A DNA stretch of 64,000 nt from Gnomoniopsis sp. IMI 355080. Its lineage: Eukaryota > Ascomycota > Sordariomycetes > Diaporthales > Gnomoniaceae. This document shows, in pieces, positions 45,701-58,399 of this stretch. The position numbers and the translations under genes were made by a program. How positions within the stretch are numbered: position 1 is the first letter of the stretch; every line of letters starts with the position of its first letter. The stretch spans positions 124,001 through 188,000 of the forward strand of contig JAPEVC010000015.1 in the NCBI GenBank assembly GCA_027946555.1, in the 5' to 3' direction. Under the pieces are notes generated by a model, which was given only the letters and a program-made list of their open reading frames with translations, searched no databases and was not told where the DNA came from.

Positions 45701-47725
45701 ATGGCCAATAACGCCCAAGAGGATACGGGCACGCAGCTGTCGCAAGCGACCTTTGATGTAAGTTCACAGCCGCAGCAACATGAACAATCAGCTGCTAACA
45801 GTCATATTGAGGGAATCAATTGGCTTTTCTTTTCGCTGTCCCTGATCGCCCTCTGTGTGCGGCTCTATATCCGCATAACAGCTTTCCGCAAAATCATTGT
45901 CGAGGATTATCTCATGCTCGCGACACTGTGCATGCTCATCGCCGACGAGGCGCTTGGCCAGCGATTCAGCGCAACAATCTACTACTTTATGAGTGTGACG
46001 AATGGAACAATGACTCTGACAACGGTGGATCAGCTCGCGGCGTTTCTCGACGATGCGAGTTCTATGTTGAGTACGTATGCGAAGCGATGATGACTACCAA
46101 CTCGAGCACGTTTACTAATCATTCTCTCTTTTCTTCATTTTTTTTTCTTCATCGGTGATCATGTGTATCTTTTCAGCCAGCCACAGCGTTTATATTTGAC
46201 TGAGATGCGATAGTATCTAGCAAGTACAGTATCAAAAGCTAACAATGTGTCCCATAAGAGGGCCTTGGCTCCGCCATCATCTTCTTCCTGATTGCCCTTT
46301 ATGTCGTCAAGGCAAATTTCATGTTCTTTTTTCGCCGATTGGGTAGTCGTGCTATGCCAAGATTCTACACTGTATGGTGGGCTGCTTTCGCCGTAGTCAT
46401 GGCGTGCGGAATAGTGAGCGTATGCATGGGCGTCCCAACATTTCGTTGTCTGTTCAATGGCATTGCATATACTCTCCAGAACTGTGAATCCGCCGCAGAC
46501 CAAGAGGTGTATTTCACATACTTTCGAGTGACCGTGGCATTGTAAGTACCCCCTAGCCCTTTGTCACCGGCAATCGGGACTGCTCCATCGGCGGCCCCCT
46601 TCAACGAACCAAATTCTGAAGGGACTTCTAACATGTGCCAGGGATATCATCACGGATGCTTTGAGTGCGTACCCTCGGTCACTTTTGTTCAATACTTATG
46701 AAATGCCCAGTCGACCGCCTGGGACCAGATGGTCGATGGTGAGGAGCGCGCAGTAATGAGTAAGGTATACTAACAATCGCCCACAGTCATCGCGTTTCCA
46801 GTTTGGATCCTTTGGGGTGTGCGTATCTCCTTACACAAGAAGCTTGCTCTCACTGGGATCTTCTCCCTCGTCGGGCTCACCATTGTTGCGACAATCCTAC
46901 GCGGCGCGCTCCTAAGCAGTGTTTTCGAGGAGTCTGCTACAGGAAGGACAATCAATATTCCGTGGATCTGGTTCTGGTTCCATATCGAGCTGTGCATATG
47001 TGAGTCTTGCGCAGCCTTCCCACTTCCCCCTTACGTACTGCTTCGTCGCAGCGTGCATCTGATCCACATTGGCCCGAATGCCATTTGAAGTCTTTCAAAC
47101 TGAATCGGAATTAGCTGTTATCGTCGCCTGTCTCGTATCCTTCCGGTCCCTATTCATTCACAGTCGTACGCAACAATCTAGCTCGGCTAGGCGGCGCGCT
47201 GAGGCTCTGAGACCGAGAAGCGGCCACAGCCCATATCCGCCTGGCGGTAATAGCAGCGAGCGGACACCTCGGCAGAGTGGCAACGCGAGCCGGGTGAATC
47301 TGGCTCTTCGCAGACAGTTCAAGGTGTGGGGAGACAGTGTGCTTGACACCTGCCGGACGCTGGAAGGCATGGACTTTGACCATGACGGAGCGACATTGGT
47401 CGACGAGGAACGTGAGATGCCGGAGCTGAATAGGGATGTCGAGGCTACTCATAATGTTCGCGAGGAACCATCAGCAGGTCAACAGGATCCCGCTGTTGGG
47501 CAGCACAGGGGAGAACTTCCGCGGCAGCCGAGTATTGATTCTCTTCTTGTCATTGAGGATAGGACGTCGACTGATGCAGACCGCATCGGACGGCGGGGAT
47601 CAGCTTTCACCTGTGGGAATGGCTCATCTGCTTCATCCCAGCACCGGCGTCTAAGCGTTGACTCGCTTCACCAAGAGCATTCTTCAGACATGGAGGTGAG
47701 CCCCTTGTCCTCCAGAGATGGATAG
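45701..47725 (+). CDS. Rhodopsin-domain (Pth11/SAT4-like) seven-helix membrane protein
   Basis: Exons 45701-46070, 46259-46541, 46642-46664, 46787-46999 and 47091-47725; about 507 aa. Exon 3 is only 23 nt and joins VAL-DIITDAL-IIAFPVW, the most conserved block of the family. Seven hydrophobic helices are visible: INWLFFSLSLIALCVRLYI, DYLMLATLCMLIADEAL, GLGSAIIFFLIALYVV, WWAAFAVVMACGIVSV, DIITDALIIAFPVWILW, LALTGIFSLVGLTIVATIL and ELAVIVACLVSFRSLF. A hydrophilic tail of about 190 residues, rich in Ser and Arg, follows and could be phosphorylated. Members are fungal plasma-membrane proteins, some linked to surface sensing as in Pth11, but no CFEM domain is present. The acceptor of intron 1 (CATAAG) is weak, so that border is less sure. 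Confidence 0.82.
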
Positions 47726-48468
47726 AAAGTATTTACACTTGTGGTAATGGATGGGGAAAAAGGGAAGACGGAAGCGCTGTTGACATCCCTACGTACATAA
47801 TGACCAGCTGGGTCCTGAGAATACCTAGACATCCCGTAGCACTTATCCGTACAAGCAACAGGACGATAATGAGTAATGGATATAATCAAGTGCCTGGATA
47901 CGTAATTTGATACGACTGCATGTATTATATATTTCCTCCACCATCAACTGGTAATCCACATGTCCCATGTTACAATCTTAATGAGTAAGCACGTTGGAGG
48001 CCGTCCCCTCCAGGTCAGCGTGCAGATATGCCGCACTGCTCATTCTGGCCCAACGTACAATACCGCACACAACCTTGGAAGTTATCCTTCGTTACTGCCT
48101 GAGAACACCCCGGAAGCTAAACCATCAGGAACCTCGGAGGTTCCGGTGAGTGACTCAATGCTGAGTCTTTCCGGGCTGCTGCGCCTTCCCTCAGCGCCCG
48201 GACATGCTTCGCCACCGAGCATCTAATGGACTCTTAAAATTGAGGACTAGGAATTGCAAGCACCACTTTTCCAAACACTTGTATCGGCCTTTCACTATTC
48301 TTTGACATGTAAAAGGCTGTAAGACGCCAGTAATCGTCACCACACTCGCTGCAACTCCACTACTCTATACCCACCACCTACATTATTGAATCATCACATC
48401 ACTGGGTTTGAGGACCAGTCAGATACAGCACCAGGCAGTCGAACAAGCATCAGGTCGCCAGCAACACA
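47726..48468. other. Intergenic, no feature seen
   Basis: No coding signal. Holds the receptor gene 3' end and the promoter of the SGNH hydrolase gene. Confidence 0.6.
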
Positions 48469-50748
48469 ATGGCTGAGCCATCCCGAAAAGCAAGCGCCGC
48501 CGTCATCGTAGACGATTCCGAGGATGTATTGCATACAGCTCGACAATTGAGCAGATATAAACAACGCTCCCGCCAGACGTCTAGAAATGATCATCTGCCC
48601 ATGATTGATAGGGTCTCAAGAACCCCTCGGGTGATGCTCCTTGGCGATTCCATGCTCGAGCGCATGACAACTACAGGACAGTCCCCAAGTCTCCAACCGT
48701 GGCCATCAGAGCAGATGTTTTCGAGAATGCAGCTGGCCCAAATGAACAGCAGCAGAGGCCTTGCAGGGCGCAGTATTCTTCAAAGGGTCAGCGCTGTGTT
48801 CAACGCTGGCTGTGGCGGCGACAAGATTGAGAACATTCTCTATCGGCTATTGGGGGATGAAGAACCGTCAAGGGACGAGGAATCCTCGAAGGAAGGGCAT
48901 CAACAGTCTTCCCATCTAGACGGGCTAGTGGACACCCTTTCGAAGCGCCAAACCAAAGTCAAGCTCTGGATCATCCACGCTGGCACGAATAATCTACATA
49001 AAGTCAATGGTCTTTCCGACGCCAGCCTACTCGCGATGCAAGCCGTCCTGAAAGTCCTGCTCTCAATTTCGGCACCAGAAACCCACATCCTTGTCACCGC
49101 ATTGTTCTACCGCAAAGACATTCAGACCGAGCTGGTCGACCAGGCGAACACCAAGTTGCAGGACCTTGTGGAAGAACTTGCCCTTCAAACACCGTCGGAA
49201 CCCACGAGTCCGTATGATGTAGAAAAGCGGCGCGATTCTGTCATCAGCCAAACTGTTTCAGCCCGATCTGGAAACAGTCTATACGATGTACCGAAGCCAA
49301 CAGATACGGGCGGCGACGGCACCAGCGGGGAAACCTCCGACTCGGATCCCACCACTGCCACAATCAGGCCCATATCATCCAGAGAGTTCAAAGCACGGGA
49401 AGATGCCGAAAGATCAGTACTGGAGGCTGGCATCAGTCGTCGTGACTTCCAACCTGAATGGAAGGGAGCACCGAAACAACTGGATCACTTCGACGAACGC
49501 CGGAAACGCAACAAGTACATTAACCTCCAAATTCCTCACAACCCCGAGGTTCCACGCCTTTCATTCTTGTCAATGCCTACTGAGTTCGACCCCGATCAGC
49601 ATTTGGATGATCATGTCCATCTGAATTTGCGCGGGTATCAAATGTGGATGGAGACTCTATTTCCCATGGCCGCAAATATGCTGAGCCGCGCCGATGACAT
49701 GCATTATGCAATTGAGCAAGCCAATGACCGCAAAGAATTTGGCGAGTTCACTAAACTGTCGAAATATGGGACTGAAAATCGTAACCAAAAGCTTGCCGAA
49801 ACGGGCAGGTTTGCCTAGGAACACAAGGGCCCGAATTGGCTCAAGGTCAACCGCCGAACGATGAAGGCCTTGATAGACGAGCTTCCGCCCCATAATATCT
49901 GGCAGAAACATACTCACGGCACTTCTCTGGCTGACTATCCAATCTCCAAGTATTCCATCTCCCAAAGCAATCCACTCCTGGATCGGAGTCTCTGGATGCC
50001 TCCGCCAGCCTTCTACGATTATGCAAAGGTACAGAGCGGAGAGCACCCAAGCACTTTGACAAACAAAGTGTCCAGGAGACAGGAAGGAAACTTGTTCGAT
50101 TCGGAGAGCTACGACGGTACATCTTCACCTGTGAGGTCACGAACAAGCAAGATTCGAGGCAACTTGGAGAACCTGTTGGGTGTCCGTTGCGACGCCGGAG
50201 GAAATAAGCGGGTCAAGGAGTCTAATTTATTGGTCAACCCCAACACGACCAAGTCATTGATTCGACGGCTATCCAGGAGTTTGAGACGCAAGCTCAAAGG
50301 TCTTAGAAGTACCGAAGATAAGGACGTCGACTTTGAGGACGAAATTCAGACTAAATCGAACGCGAAAGCCAAGGGCAAGAGACGAGAAAGTGAGCCGGAG
50401 AGCGAAGACGACGAGAGCAAAGAAGAATCTGTTGCGAATGAGTACGACTTTGATACAGACGAATGGGACTGGGATATGACTCTGTTTCTGCCTGTAGACG
50501 AGTACAGCCCCATCGATGACCGTAACGAATCTGATCAATCGTCCCATAATAATGATAACAAAGGCGACTTTAAGTTCGACCACGACCAAAGAGATATTGA
50601 GAAACATTTGGCCGATTTGGACCGCATGCAGAGTTCTCCTCGTCGAACGTCACGGGTGGCGGTATCTCCAATGACTGCACCAAAACCGACAGAAACATTC
50701 ACACCGACGGATGAAGCCTTGCCAACAAACGAACCAGAAGTACAATGA
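48469..50748 (+). CDS. SGNH/GDSL hydrolase frame interrupted by in-frame TAG
   Basis: One continuous frame of 760 codons with a single TAG at 49816-49818. The first part (449 codons) contains a complete SGNH hydrolase domain: block I RVMLLGDSML with Ser61, an NAGCGGDKIENIL Gly block, block III IHAGTNNLHK, and block V DDHVHLNLRGY with Asp381 and His384. Such enzymes are esterases or acyl hydrolases on lipids or acetylated sugars. There is no signal peptide. After the TAG the same frame stays open for 310 codons to 50748: a soluble segment (NIWQKHTHGTSLADYPI), basic blocks (RRLSRSLRRKLKGLR) and an acidic tail (ESEDDESKEESVANEYDFD). No GT-AG intron that I tried removes the TAG and keeps the frame. 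It could be a 449-aa protein, a recently truncated longer gene, a readthrough product or an assembly error. Confidence 0.72.
49816..49818 (+). other. In-frame TAG splitting the SGNH hydrolase frame
   Basis: The codons before and after are gcc and gaa. The next in-frame ATG is 42 nt downstream at 49861. The +1 base after the stop is G, not the C usual in leaky TGA-CTA contexts. Confidence 0.8.
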
Positions 50749-51666
50749 CCTCACTCATCAGCCCGGGAGATAACGTATACTTGTTAATCGGTCGACCACA
50801 AACATGTACTTCAGCGTTCATGTCTTGAAAAGAGAAATCTTGGATGTGTGATTGTCTAACTTTACATAGAGGAAAAGGCACAGTGTGAAAAGAGTTGCAA
50901 CGGATCGCGAACGGATCATCCGAGGCATCCCTCAGCAGCCCAGAAGCGAACAAGTGTTGTGAGAAGGGGATTCCTGTACTCCAAAAATACAGCGCATACT
51001 TGTTGTCTTGTATGGTAATACATGGTTGTAATCAGACTCACCGGTTATTGTACAGCGTACCAAATAATCAATCAAAACGTATACGCATTGTTGTTTTCGC
51101 CCGTGACCTCCCAGATTGGAATTGCATTGAATGAGGTCAGATCGAGCTTATACGGGTACCTCTATCGACTCGCTTGGCTTATATAAAGGTGTGAACCCAG
51201 GGCTCGATCTCAAGGAGTCCAGCTGAGTGTAGGGTGTGGTAAAGCAGACCTAGGTAGACATTGAGCGAGGTAAATGCTTGAATGGCGGTTGTAACGGTTT
51301 TACTTTGTGTTCACATGTGTTATTATTGACGTGAATGTTTTGTTTCGCTATGGAGGATTAGTATGGACATATGCGTAGAAGCTGTTTGAAGGGAAACAAG
51401 TGTTTGCTCCTCAGACGGGACCTAAACCTAGAAGCGACTAAAGACTACGTCGCACGGAAGAAATATAAATTGAATTCCAAAGCCTTATATTTATAAACAC
51501 TCGTGTGATGATCAATGTGCTCAAAGAGAAGAATTGAAAGAAGACGCTGTCCGTTAACGAGATGTGAGGTGGACCCCATACGATCCACGCGCCCGGCAGG
51601 TCGAGCGGTCGCGAATAATGCAGACGGCCCTTTTACCTTGCATGGCAATGATTCCCGAGGTTGATC
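50749..51666. other. Intergenic, no supported gene
   Basis: Only short frames. An ACCTAGGT palindrome lies at 51248-51255. The end of the region is the eqolisin gene 3' side. Confidence 0.55.
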
Positions 51667-52754
51667 TTAACCGATGTAGTCGCAGGTGATCTCGGTAGTA
51701 CCGGAAGTCGAGCAGGAGGTGAGGACTGATCCAGACTGGCGGATGTCGATAATGGTAGTGCCCGAGACCGACGGGGAGCAGTCAGTGAAGGTGACGGAGT
51801 CGAAGTCCACAAAGTTGATCAAAGATCCACCTGAGGAAAAGTCCTCGACAATCCACTCGGCATTGTACTCGCACAACTCGTCAGTCTCGGCGGAGAAAGA
51901 GTGTGTGACCGTCTTGCCGGTCGTCGTGTTTTCCAAGGTGACAGTGCCAGCCTTGAGAGAGCTGGCCTCAGCACTCATCACGATGGTGTCCCCAGCAGAG
52001 ACAGTGAAGCCGGAGAAGGTGTAAGCATAGTCAGGATACCCTATGGTCATTGTCAGTCGATTACCATAACATACAACGTACAGGGGTTCCAGGAAACAAG
52101 ATCCTGGGGGCAGGGGCATCTCTGGAGCTCAGAACTCGATCCAATCCATCCATGGAGGTAAGACCTCACAGAATGGTACTTACACTCGTACCAAGCATCA
52201 AAGCTCACTCCACCACGGCCGGCATAGAAGTCGACACCAGTTTGGAGAATGGCAGTTGAGCAAGTGTCTCCCTGTACCCACCCTAGTCAGCATGTTTTCA
52301 AACCTCATATGTATGAGGAGGCTTGTAGGCACCTACGTCAATACCAACCCAGGCTGAAGCGGCATATTTCACCAAGCTGCTGCCACCATCGGGAACGGAT
52401 GGTGTAGGCACAACCTAATCATCGATTTTTGTCAGCTTTGTATCTGCGTGTACGTCTGAGAACGGAGTAGGGAATCCTCACAATGGTACCATAAACATCA
52501 GCGAGTCCCGTGCCGATTTTTACAGCACCGGACCAGTTGGTGGAGTAAGATACGTCACTGTTGTTCTTCGAGCCGATCTCTGCGCTGTTGTCGACTTGCA
52601 TGAGGCCACGGCGGTGTTCTCGGAGACGCTCCGCACGCTGGCCGGCGCGCGGCTCACGGGGAACCAACTTGACACCGTCTCCGAGGTCAATGACACCGTT
52701 GGGAGCACAGGCGACAACGCCGACGAGGGCAGCGAAAGCGGCCGTGTACTTCAT
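51667..52754 (-). CDS. Secreted G1 glutamic protease (eqolisin)
   Basis: Exons, minus strand: 52754-52482, 52414-52337, 52271-52184 and 52040-51667; about 270 aa. An acid-active secreted endopeptidase. A signal peptide (KYTAAFAALVGVVACA) is followed by an Arg-rich propeptide (PREPRAGQRAERLREHRRG) and the mature domain beginning near VSYSTNWSGAV. The catalytic Gln is in STAILQTGVDF (Gln127) and the Glu in YNAEWIVEDFSSG (Glu208), about 80 residues apart as usual for the family. Splicing restores SAWVGID-GDTCSTAIL and DAWYE-WYPDYAYTF, both family-typical. Three introns of about 65-145 nt have GT-AG ends. Expression is often pH-controlled in relatives; I made no search for PacC sites here. Confidence 0.94.
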
Positions 52755-54291
52755 GGTGATGTGATGGCTTTGTGGGGACTTGAGAGGGATTGTTATGAGC
52801 CTGGTAAATAAGTAGAGCGCATGGAATTTGGATTTTTCACTTTTGAGGGAGGATGGAGCGGCTTTTTATAATCCATTAATTGTTTACACTGCGAATGTCG
52901 AACCATCGACTATGCGATGGCTTTTGAAAGTTCTCATACCTGCCGAAGCATGCTTCATTCTGTCGGACTTCAATCCCAATGTTCCGAGCCTGCAAGTGAT
53001 AGGAGAGGCTGTGTCTCTACAGTCGGCGAAAGGTCGACATACACGACATGAAATTCACCTTCTGCTTCTAGTTAGATATTCAAACAACATCTGTCGAGCC
53101 AATATCACACGTATGATAGCCTCACGGGGTCCTCTAAGCTTGCCAACTAGAACCTTGAAGAATGTAGAGAATCGAAACAGGATGTTGGATAGATATGCAG
53201 AGACGGTGTTGTCGGAGCACTCGAATCTCCGTTGGGTCTGAATACTTCCGGCTCTTATGATGGTCATGATATGTCTGTCGAGCCTCATCGCTGCTGGACT
53301 GGTGATCTGATAAGACCCACGTCTGGCATTGTATGGTACCAGGAACTAGAACGGCGGCAACTTGACCCATACGCTCCACGAATCCAGCCTGTCTGGAAGA
53401 CCCATAGCTCTGTTCTTATGGAAGGTAGGATTTTGCCCAGACTTTGCCGCAGGAGCACACTACATGGAACGCCCGCCAGACTAGGTGCACCTTTTTGTTA
53501 TCTTGCGATTCTAAAGGTCCAGACATATCTCAGATGTATGTCAACGGACGCCAAATGCCCATTCTGATTGGAGAGATCAGTGTTCATAAGTCGTCTAAAA
53601 GTAAACAGGCATTCACATGAGAGACCATGGAGGCCCAACGCAGCCTACGGGGATCATGTTCAACGCCAAGTCCGTGCCAAGTCCGTACGAGCACCAATAT
53701 ACCGAATATCGCAGCCAATGCCAACAGAGGATTATACTCAAAATCAGAGCACAGTTGGTCGGGTCCATTCTATCAAGATACTATGCATTTTATAATGCAC
53801 GGCTGCTCGCGGCCTTCTGCATCCAGAAGCTCATAATACGTAGCGGCGTGGAAGGTAGGGAGATAAACGGCCTTGACTTCTTGCATTTGCTCCTGCTCAC
53901 GGCAGAGGACATGGTGCCCAATACAAATGACCGACCGAACTGTTCCGATAGCTGCCCGGGAAAATGCATGACATCGGTGACGGACTTATAAGTCCACGCT
54001 CTGGAATCATCTCGAAACGAGAGGCCATGATGCCGCTCCATCTTCCAAAGAGGTTCGCCAATAGTTCAGCAGGCCTGTTCACTATCCGCTCCTCAAGCCC
54101 ACATGCTGAAGATGCGGGCTTGATTTGGATTCCCAAATCGCGTTCTAGAACGTAGCATGACACAGACTTGCAGCTTGCCAGCTTCGTCATCCTCAATTTA
54201 ACCAACGAAGACAATGCTATTCTTTCAATTGAGGTCACAGGAGCCTTGGCAAATGGACTCAGCTATACCGATGGATGCCACTCGCACCGCT
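52755..54291. other. Intergenic, no supported gene
   Basis: Frames at 53232-53567, 53617-53991 and 53897-54238 (minus) overlap one another and have no recognisable features. The region holds the eqolisin promoter and the 3' side of the amine oxidase gene. Confidence 0.5.
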
Positions 54292-56582
54292 CTATTCACC
54301 ACAGCAAGCACCTCCAGCACCATTACTGAAAGCCAATTTGCTCATTTTGTCCGAAGCATCCACAACGGCCTCCTTCTTGGCAGCAATCTGGCTCGGAATC
54401 GTGACGTAGCTTGGCGGAACATTCATCACCGGGTTGTTTGAGAAGAAGTTCCTCGGGCGCAGGAGCAGCGTCATTGGCTCGACAGGCATCACTGGGAAAT
54501 CTTCGGGCGCTGGGATGTGTGTCACGCCAAACGTGTGCCATAGCACAACGTCGGTGTTCTCAATGGACTCTTTGCCTTCACCAATCCATTCCGGTAGCCC
54601 TGGTGATGGCTCACCAGATGTTTGCGGTACGTGACGACCAGCAGGCCAAAGTTGGTCGTCCGAGTCTGCAGTGGTGTGGAAGTTAGCTGGCTTCGCTTCA
54701 TGGTCGCTCAAAGGAAGAGTTCTCTAACTCACACTTGGTAACATGGACGGCGTGCCTCGCAAACCCGGCCCTCTTCCAGACAAGTGATCCCTCCTTAGGA
54801 AGTAGGCCTGGGACTTCCCTGCTGACGAGCTTATACGACGCGGGCTTCTTGCTGTACGGGTGCAGCTTATTCTCGTTGGACATGTCCCAGGTCCGAGAAG
54901 TTGCTCCATTGTAGTCAGTTTTAGCCTGACCAGTAGTGACCAACTTTGTGCGTTTTGCGTAGAAAGCGTTCCCGTAAAAGTTCTCGGGGCTGCCGACAGG
55001 CGCGTCTGACGCCACAGTATCGGTCATGAATACGGTGTTGTTGGGCCCATCAATGTTGGGATCAATTCGCAAGCAAAACAGGTGCTGGTGGTTGTGGGCA
55101 TTGACGCCTGATCATGAGAGTCAGCATAGACCGGGCTATATTGAACAGGTTCGTCGACCTACCTGGGTACACCTCCGTTCCCCACCCGTGGAGGTCCTCG
55201 CCGGGCAGCATGGAATAAGTATTCAGAATACCCGTCAGCTTGATCTCTGGCTGTATGGTTCCATCTTGCTATGTGGCAGTCAGCTACGACTCAAGATTTG
55301 ACGACGCATATTACCTACATGGAAGGTCCACTGAATTGCGTATTCGTAGTTCGCCGCAGTGAAGATCTGCTGGACAATGAGTTTCCGCGCCCGGGTGACG
55401 ATGACTGAGTCGTCTCTGAAATCTGTGTGTTTGAAAAGTATGCCACCATCCTCCTCGTGAATGCAAATGGCGTTTTTTATAGTCCGGACACCACCTGCGC
55501 GAGTTGGAAAGTGGGCGTCGATGTAATGAATGCTGCCTTTGCAGTCACATCCTAGCGCCAGGCTGTTGGTCATATACCCACCGCCGTACTCTCCCAGATC
55601 AAACGCGTGTTTTCTTTGGTGGGGATGTTCAGGATTTCCATATGGTACCACCATCTCAGCCAACGACAAACGGTAGAAGATTGGCCTCACTGTGCCCTTG
55701 TCGTTGTATGTGATGTTGTTGAGCACAATGCCTTCACGGTAATTGAAGCCAATATGGAACTTCCAGCTCTGCCACTCGATCTCCCGTCCAGTCATTGTGA
55801 ATGACACTCCTTCCGGCTGTGTAATATTGATGGGTTTCAGATCTTGCCGGTAGCCGCCTTGCTTCTCATTCACGTGCGCAGGAGTATAATTGATGGGGTC
55901 CGCCTTACTCAACGGCCTGCGGATCTTCGGAATGTCGATACCGATGATTGCCTGCTTGTCTGCATCGTAGATTGGACAGAAGTCTAGCGGATATTGGTAC
56001 TGGCAGTCATCGACGTTCGGTCGATAGTACATCAACGCCTGTTGCAGACGGACCTTAGAGCCGTGACGCTCGTCGTAGCCGATGGTCCATGGGTCGCAAT
56101 ACACCTTGTGCATGTCTTCCTTCGGAATCCCACTGATCTCACACTGCTCTATCACGCTGGCATCCTTGCGGCAGACATATTCAACCGCTTGGAGCTCCTC
56201 CATGGTGATCTGGAACATCCGTTTTAGCATTTTCATCATTCCAGATTCCGGCACGCCACCGGTTGACAAAAGAACTCACGATTGGTTGCAAACCGTCCAA
56301 CTGCTCCCAGTGCGTGATAGTGCCTGTTTGGATGTCCACGAGCCCGTCATAGACCACGCCCCCAGGGGCAATGACCACGACATCTGCCACCCGCATTGGC
56401 CTTGGTGACTTTTCTGGCTCTGCTAACCACGCAGTCATCTCAGCCTTGCGTGGCTCGTGCAACGAGACCACGTTGAAGTACACATCGCCATGGGCCTTCT
56501 TGACGAGCGTAATCACGGTCTGTATTTCCTCGAGCGAGAGCGGATCGAAGGGATGAGGAATCTCAGCTAACGGGGTACCCAT
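54292..56582 (-). CDS. Copper amine oxidase (primary amine oxidase)
   Basis: Exons, minus strand: 56582-56280, 56209-55319, 55268-55163, 55107-54733 and 54665-54292; about 682 aa. It oxidises primary amines to aldehydes, releasing ammonia and H2O2, using copper and topaquinone. The topaquinone precursor is Tyr389 in ANYEYAIQW. The catalytic base is Asp305 in HAFDLGEYGGG. Copper ligands are His440 and His442 in NAHNHQHLF and His608 in LWHTFGVTHIP. N-terminal N2/N3-type domains precede the core (PHPFDPLSLEEIQTVI). Exon joins restore VTK-YSDDQLWPAGRH and TEVYPG-VNAHNHQH. There is no signal peptide or clear peroxisomal tail (ends GACCGE). Upstream on the same strand lies an SDR gene; a role in amine or secondary metabolism is possible. 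Confidence 0.96.
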
Positions 56583-57274
56583 TCTGGTATCAACCGGTCC
56601 CGAGCTTTAGCAGCGTGGGCTCCTACGAAAAAGAAAATTGTGAAATCAATGGTAGTGAGTGCTGTTCGTTACACTTTGGGTGACATAGATATATGTATGC
56701 CGCGGGCAACTAACATTCGTGTGTCACGGTGGTCGAAATGCGTCCGATAAAGGCGTCCGTCCAAGAAGCTGCGTGATTACTGGTGACCTGACGACAGATG
56801 ATAATGCCCATATATCATTATATTTGTGTCGAACCATCAAGCTTCGCATTAACAAAGGTAATCCCCCAAAAGATCTTAAAAATAAGGCTGTCTGCAGTCG
56901 ATGAGATCGGAGTGGATGAACGAAAGCCCCTCTTGGTCGCTGTTCCGAGATAAGATGCCGCCGATGTCGTCAAGCTAATATTGGCTTGATTCAGCCTGCA
57001 CCATCCAAATTCCCCATGGTCCTGGTAATCATCGATAAGCCCCGCATTTTCATCCTCAAGACCAAAAGCATTGCGAGAAAGTTTATATAATAGTCCGGCG
57101 CCTTCGGCAGCACATGCCTAAGTTAGTTTTGTGGATACGGGGAGATGTTGTTGATTACCTAGGTACTCAGGCACTCTTGACCCGTGTAAATGCCCACACT
57201 TGGCACGGTGGCAGGACCGCACATTGTCTGTTACTGTTATAATGAGCTAGGTGCTAAATATCTATCTTCATGCT
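56583..57274. other. Intergenic, no feature beyond a palindrome
   Basis: Amine oxidase promoter side. TACCTAGGTA lies at 57156-57165. No coding signal. Confidence 0.6.
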
Positions 57275-58399
57275 CTATTCGTTTATTTCCTCCACAATTG
57301 TTGCCGTGTTCGCGAAGGATAGCTCATTCATCGTCTCATTCCATAGCTGACGCGAAATTTCTGCACCCTCGTCCGTGTAGACGATGGGAGGCATACTGAG
57401 GTAAGCAGATATAGTTAAATTTTAGCATTCTGCTCTGTAAAGTAGTAGACATATAATATGAATCACTTACGGTACGAGCTTCTGGAACGACAGAAACTGC
57501 CCGTGGGTTTCCTCCCCGTGGCGAACAGCTGCATCTGTAATCATTCGTGCACCCACAGCCGATGAATTCCCGACACGCCGTAAAATCATCCTGATGACCG
57601 GCCCTGCAGGCGTCTTGTCGATATCGCGATTGAATTGGGAGTCGTGGATCGAGCCGGGTGAAGCTGAGTTGATGATGGTAATTGAAGGCGGCACCTGCTT
57701 GGCGAGGGCACTGACAAAGTACTGGCCCAAGAGCTTCGACACAAACATGCGGTCGTTCGTATTATCGGCGAGCTTCCCAGGTTGGTCGAGGGATGCCAGA
57801 ATGGGCACGTCCTTGCCGACCGGAAAGCGCGCCCACGCGCCCACCTCAGACAAGGTCAACGTGATCCGTGTTGGCTGTGGCTGATTGCTCCGTAGACGCT
57901 TTGCTATGGGCAGCAGAAGGATTGCCAGTAGTGCGGTGGAGAGGTAGTTCACCTGGATGATCTCGTCATGCCCAGTAGACGTGTTGACGATGCGTTTCGC
58001 AGGGCAAAAGCCTGCGTTGAGGATCGCGATGTCGAGCCTTGTCAGCGCTTTCGAGACGCGCTCCGCAAAGGCCAAAACTGAGTCATACTGGGACAGGTCG
58101 AGTTTCCAGATTTCGATGCTGTCAGGAGAGGTTCCCTTCCGTTTGGCTAGCAGGTCTGCGGCGGCGGCCCTGCCCTTCTCCTCATCGCGTACAGCCAAGA
58201 TGAGCTTGCTGACACCTAAATCGAGCAGCTGACGACTCGTCTCGAGCCCCACCCCACAGTTAGAGCCGGTCACTAGGGCAGTCTTGCCGTGAAGGTCGAC
58301 ATCCTTCACGACTTGGGGCTTGGCGGTTAACTGTTGGTACATGTAGCGAGGAAAACTCGCTTGCTGCTCTGGGCTCACATGAAAATGAGGGGCCGCCAT
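57275..58399 (-). CDS. Short-chain dehydrogenase/reductase with altered YxxxK
   Basis: Exons, minus strand: 58399-57471 and 57395-57275; about 349 aa. The NAD(P)-binding motif is intact (ALVTGSNCGVGLE, TGxxxGxG), as are ILAVRDEEKG and the NAG motif (IAILNAGFCPA). The catalytic Ser is in LTLSEVGAW. The YxxxK motif reads MFVSK in DRMFVSKLLGQYF: the Lys is kept but the Tyr position is Met. The frame of exon 1 stops right after a GTAAGT donor. A second exon adds a C-terminal helix (TDEGAEISRQLWNETMNEL) that relatives carry, which argues for the intron. Divergent from the SnoaL-like gene, 454 bp between starts. With Tyr missing it may be a binding or non-canonical enzyme. Confidence 0.85.

Noticed and set aside
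49780..49930. Intron that would remove the in-frame TAG of the SGNH gene
   Set aside because: The GT-AG pairs I tried gave lengths that are too short or break the frame, so no intron could be supported.
53617..53991. 124-codon plus-strand frame
   Set aside because: Overlaps frames on both strands and has no recognisable features.
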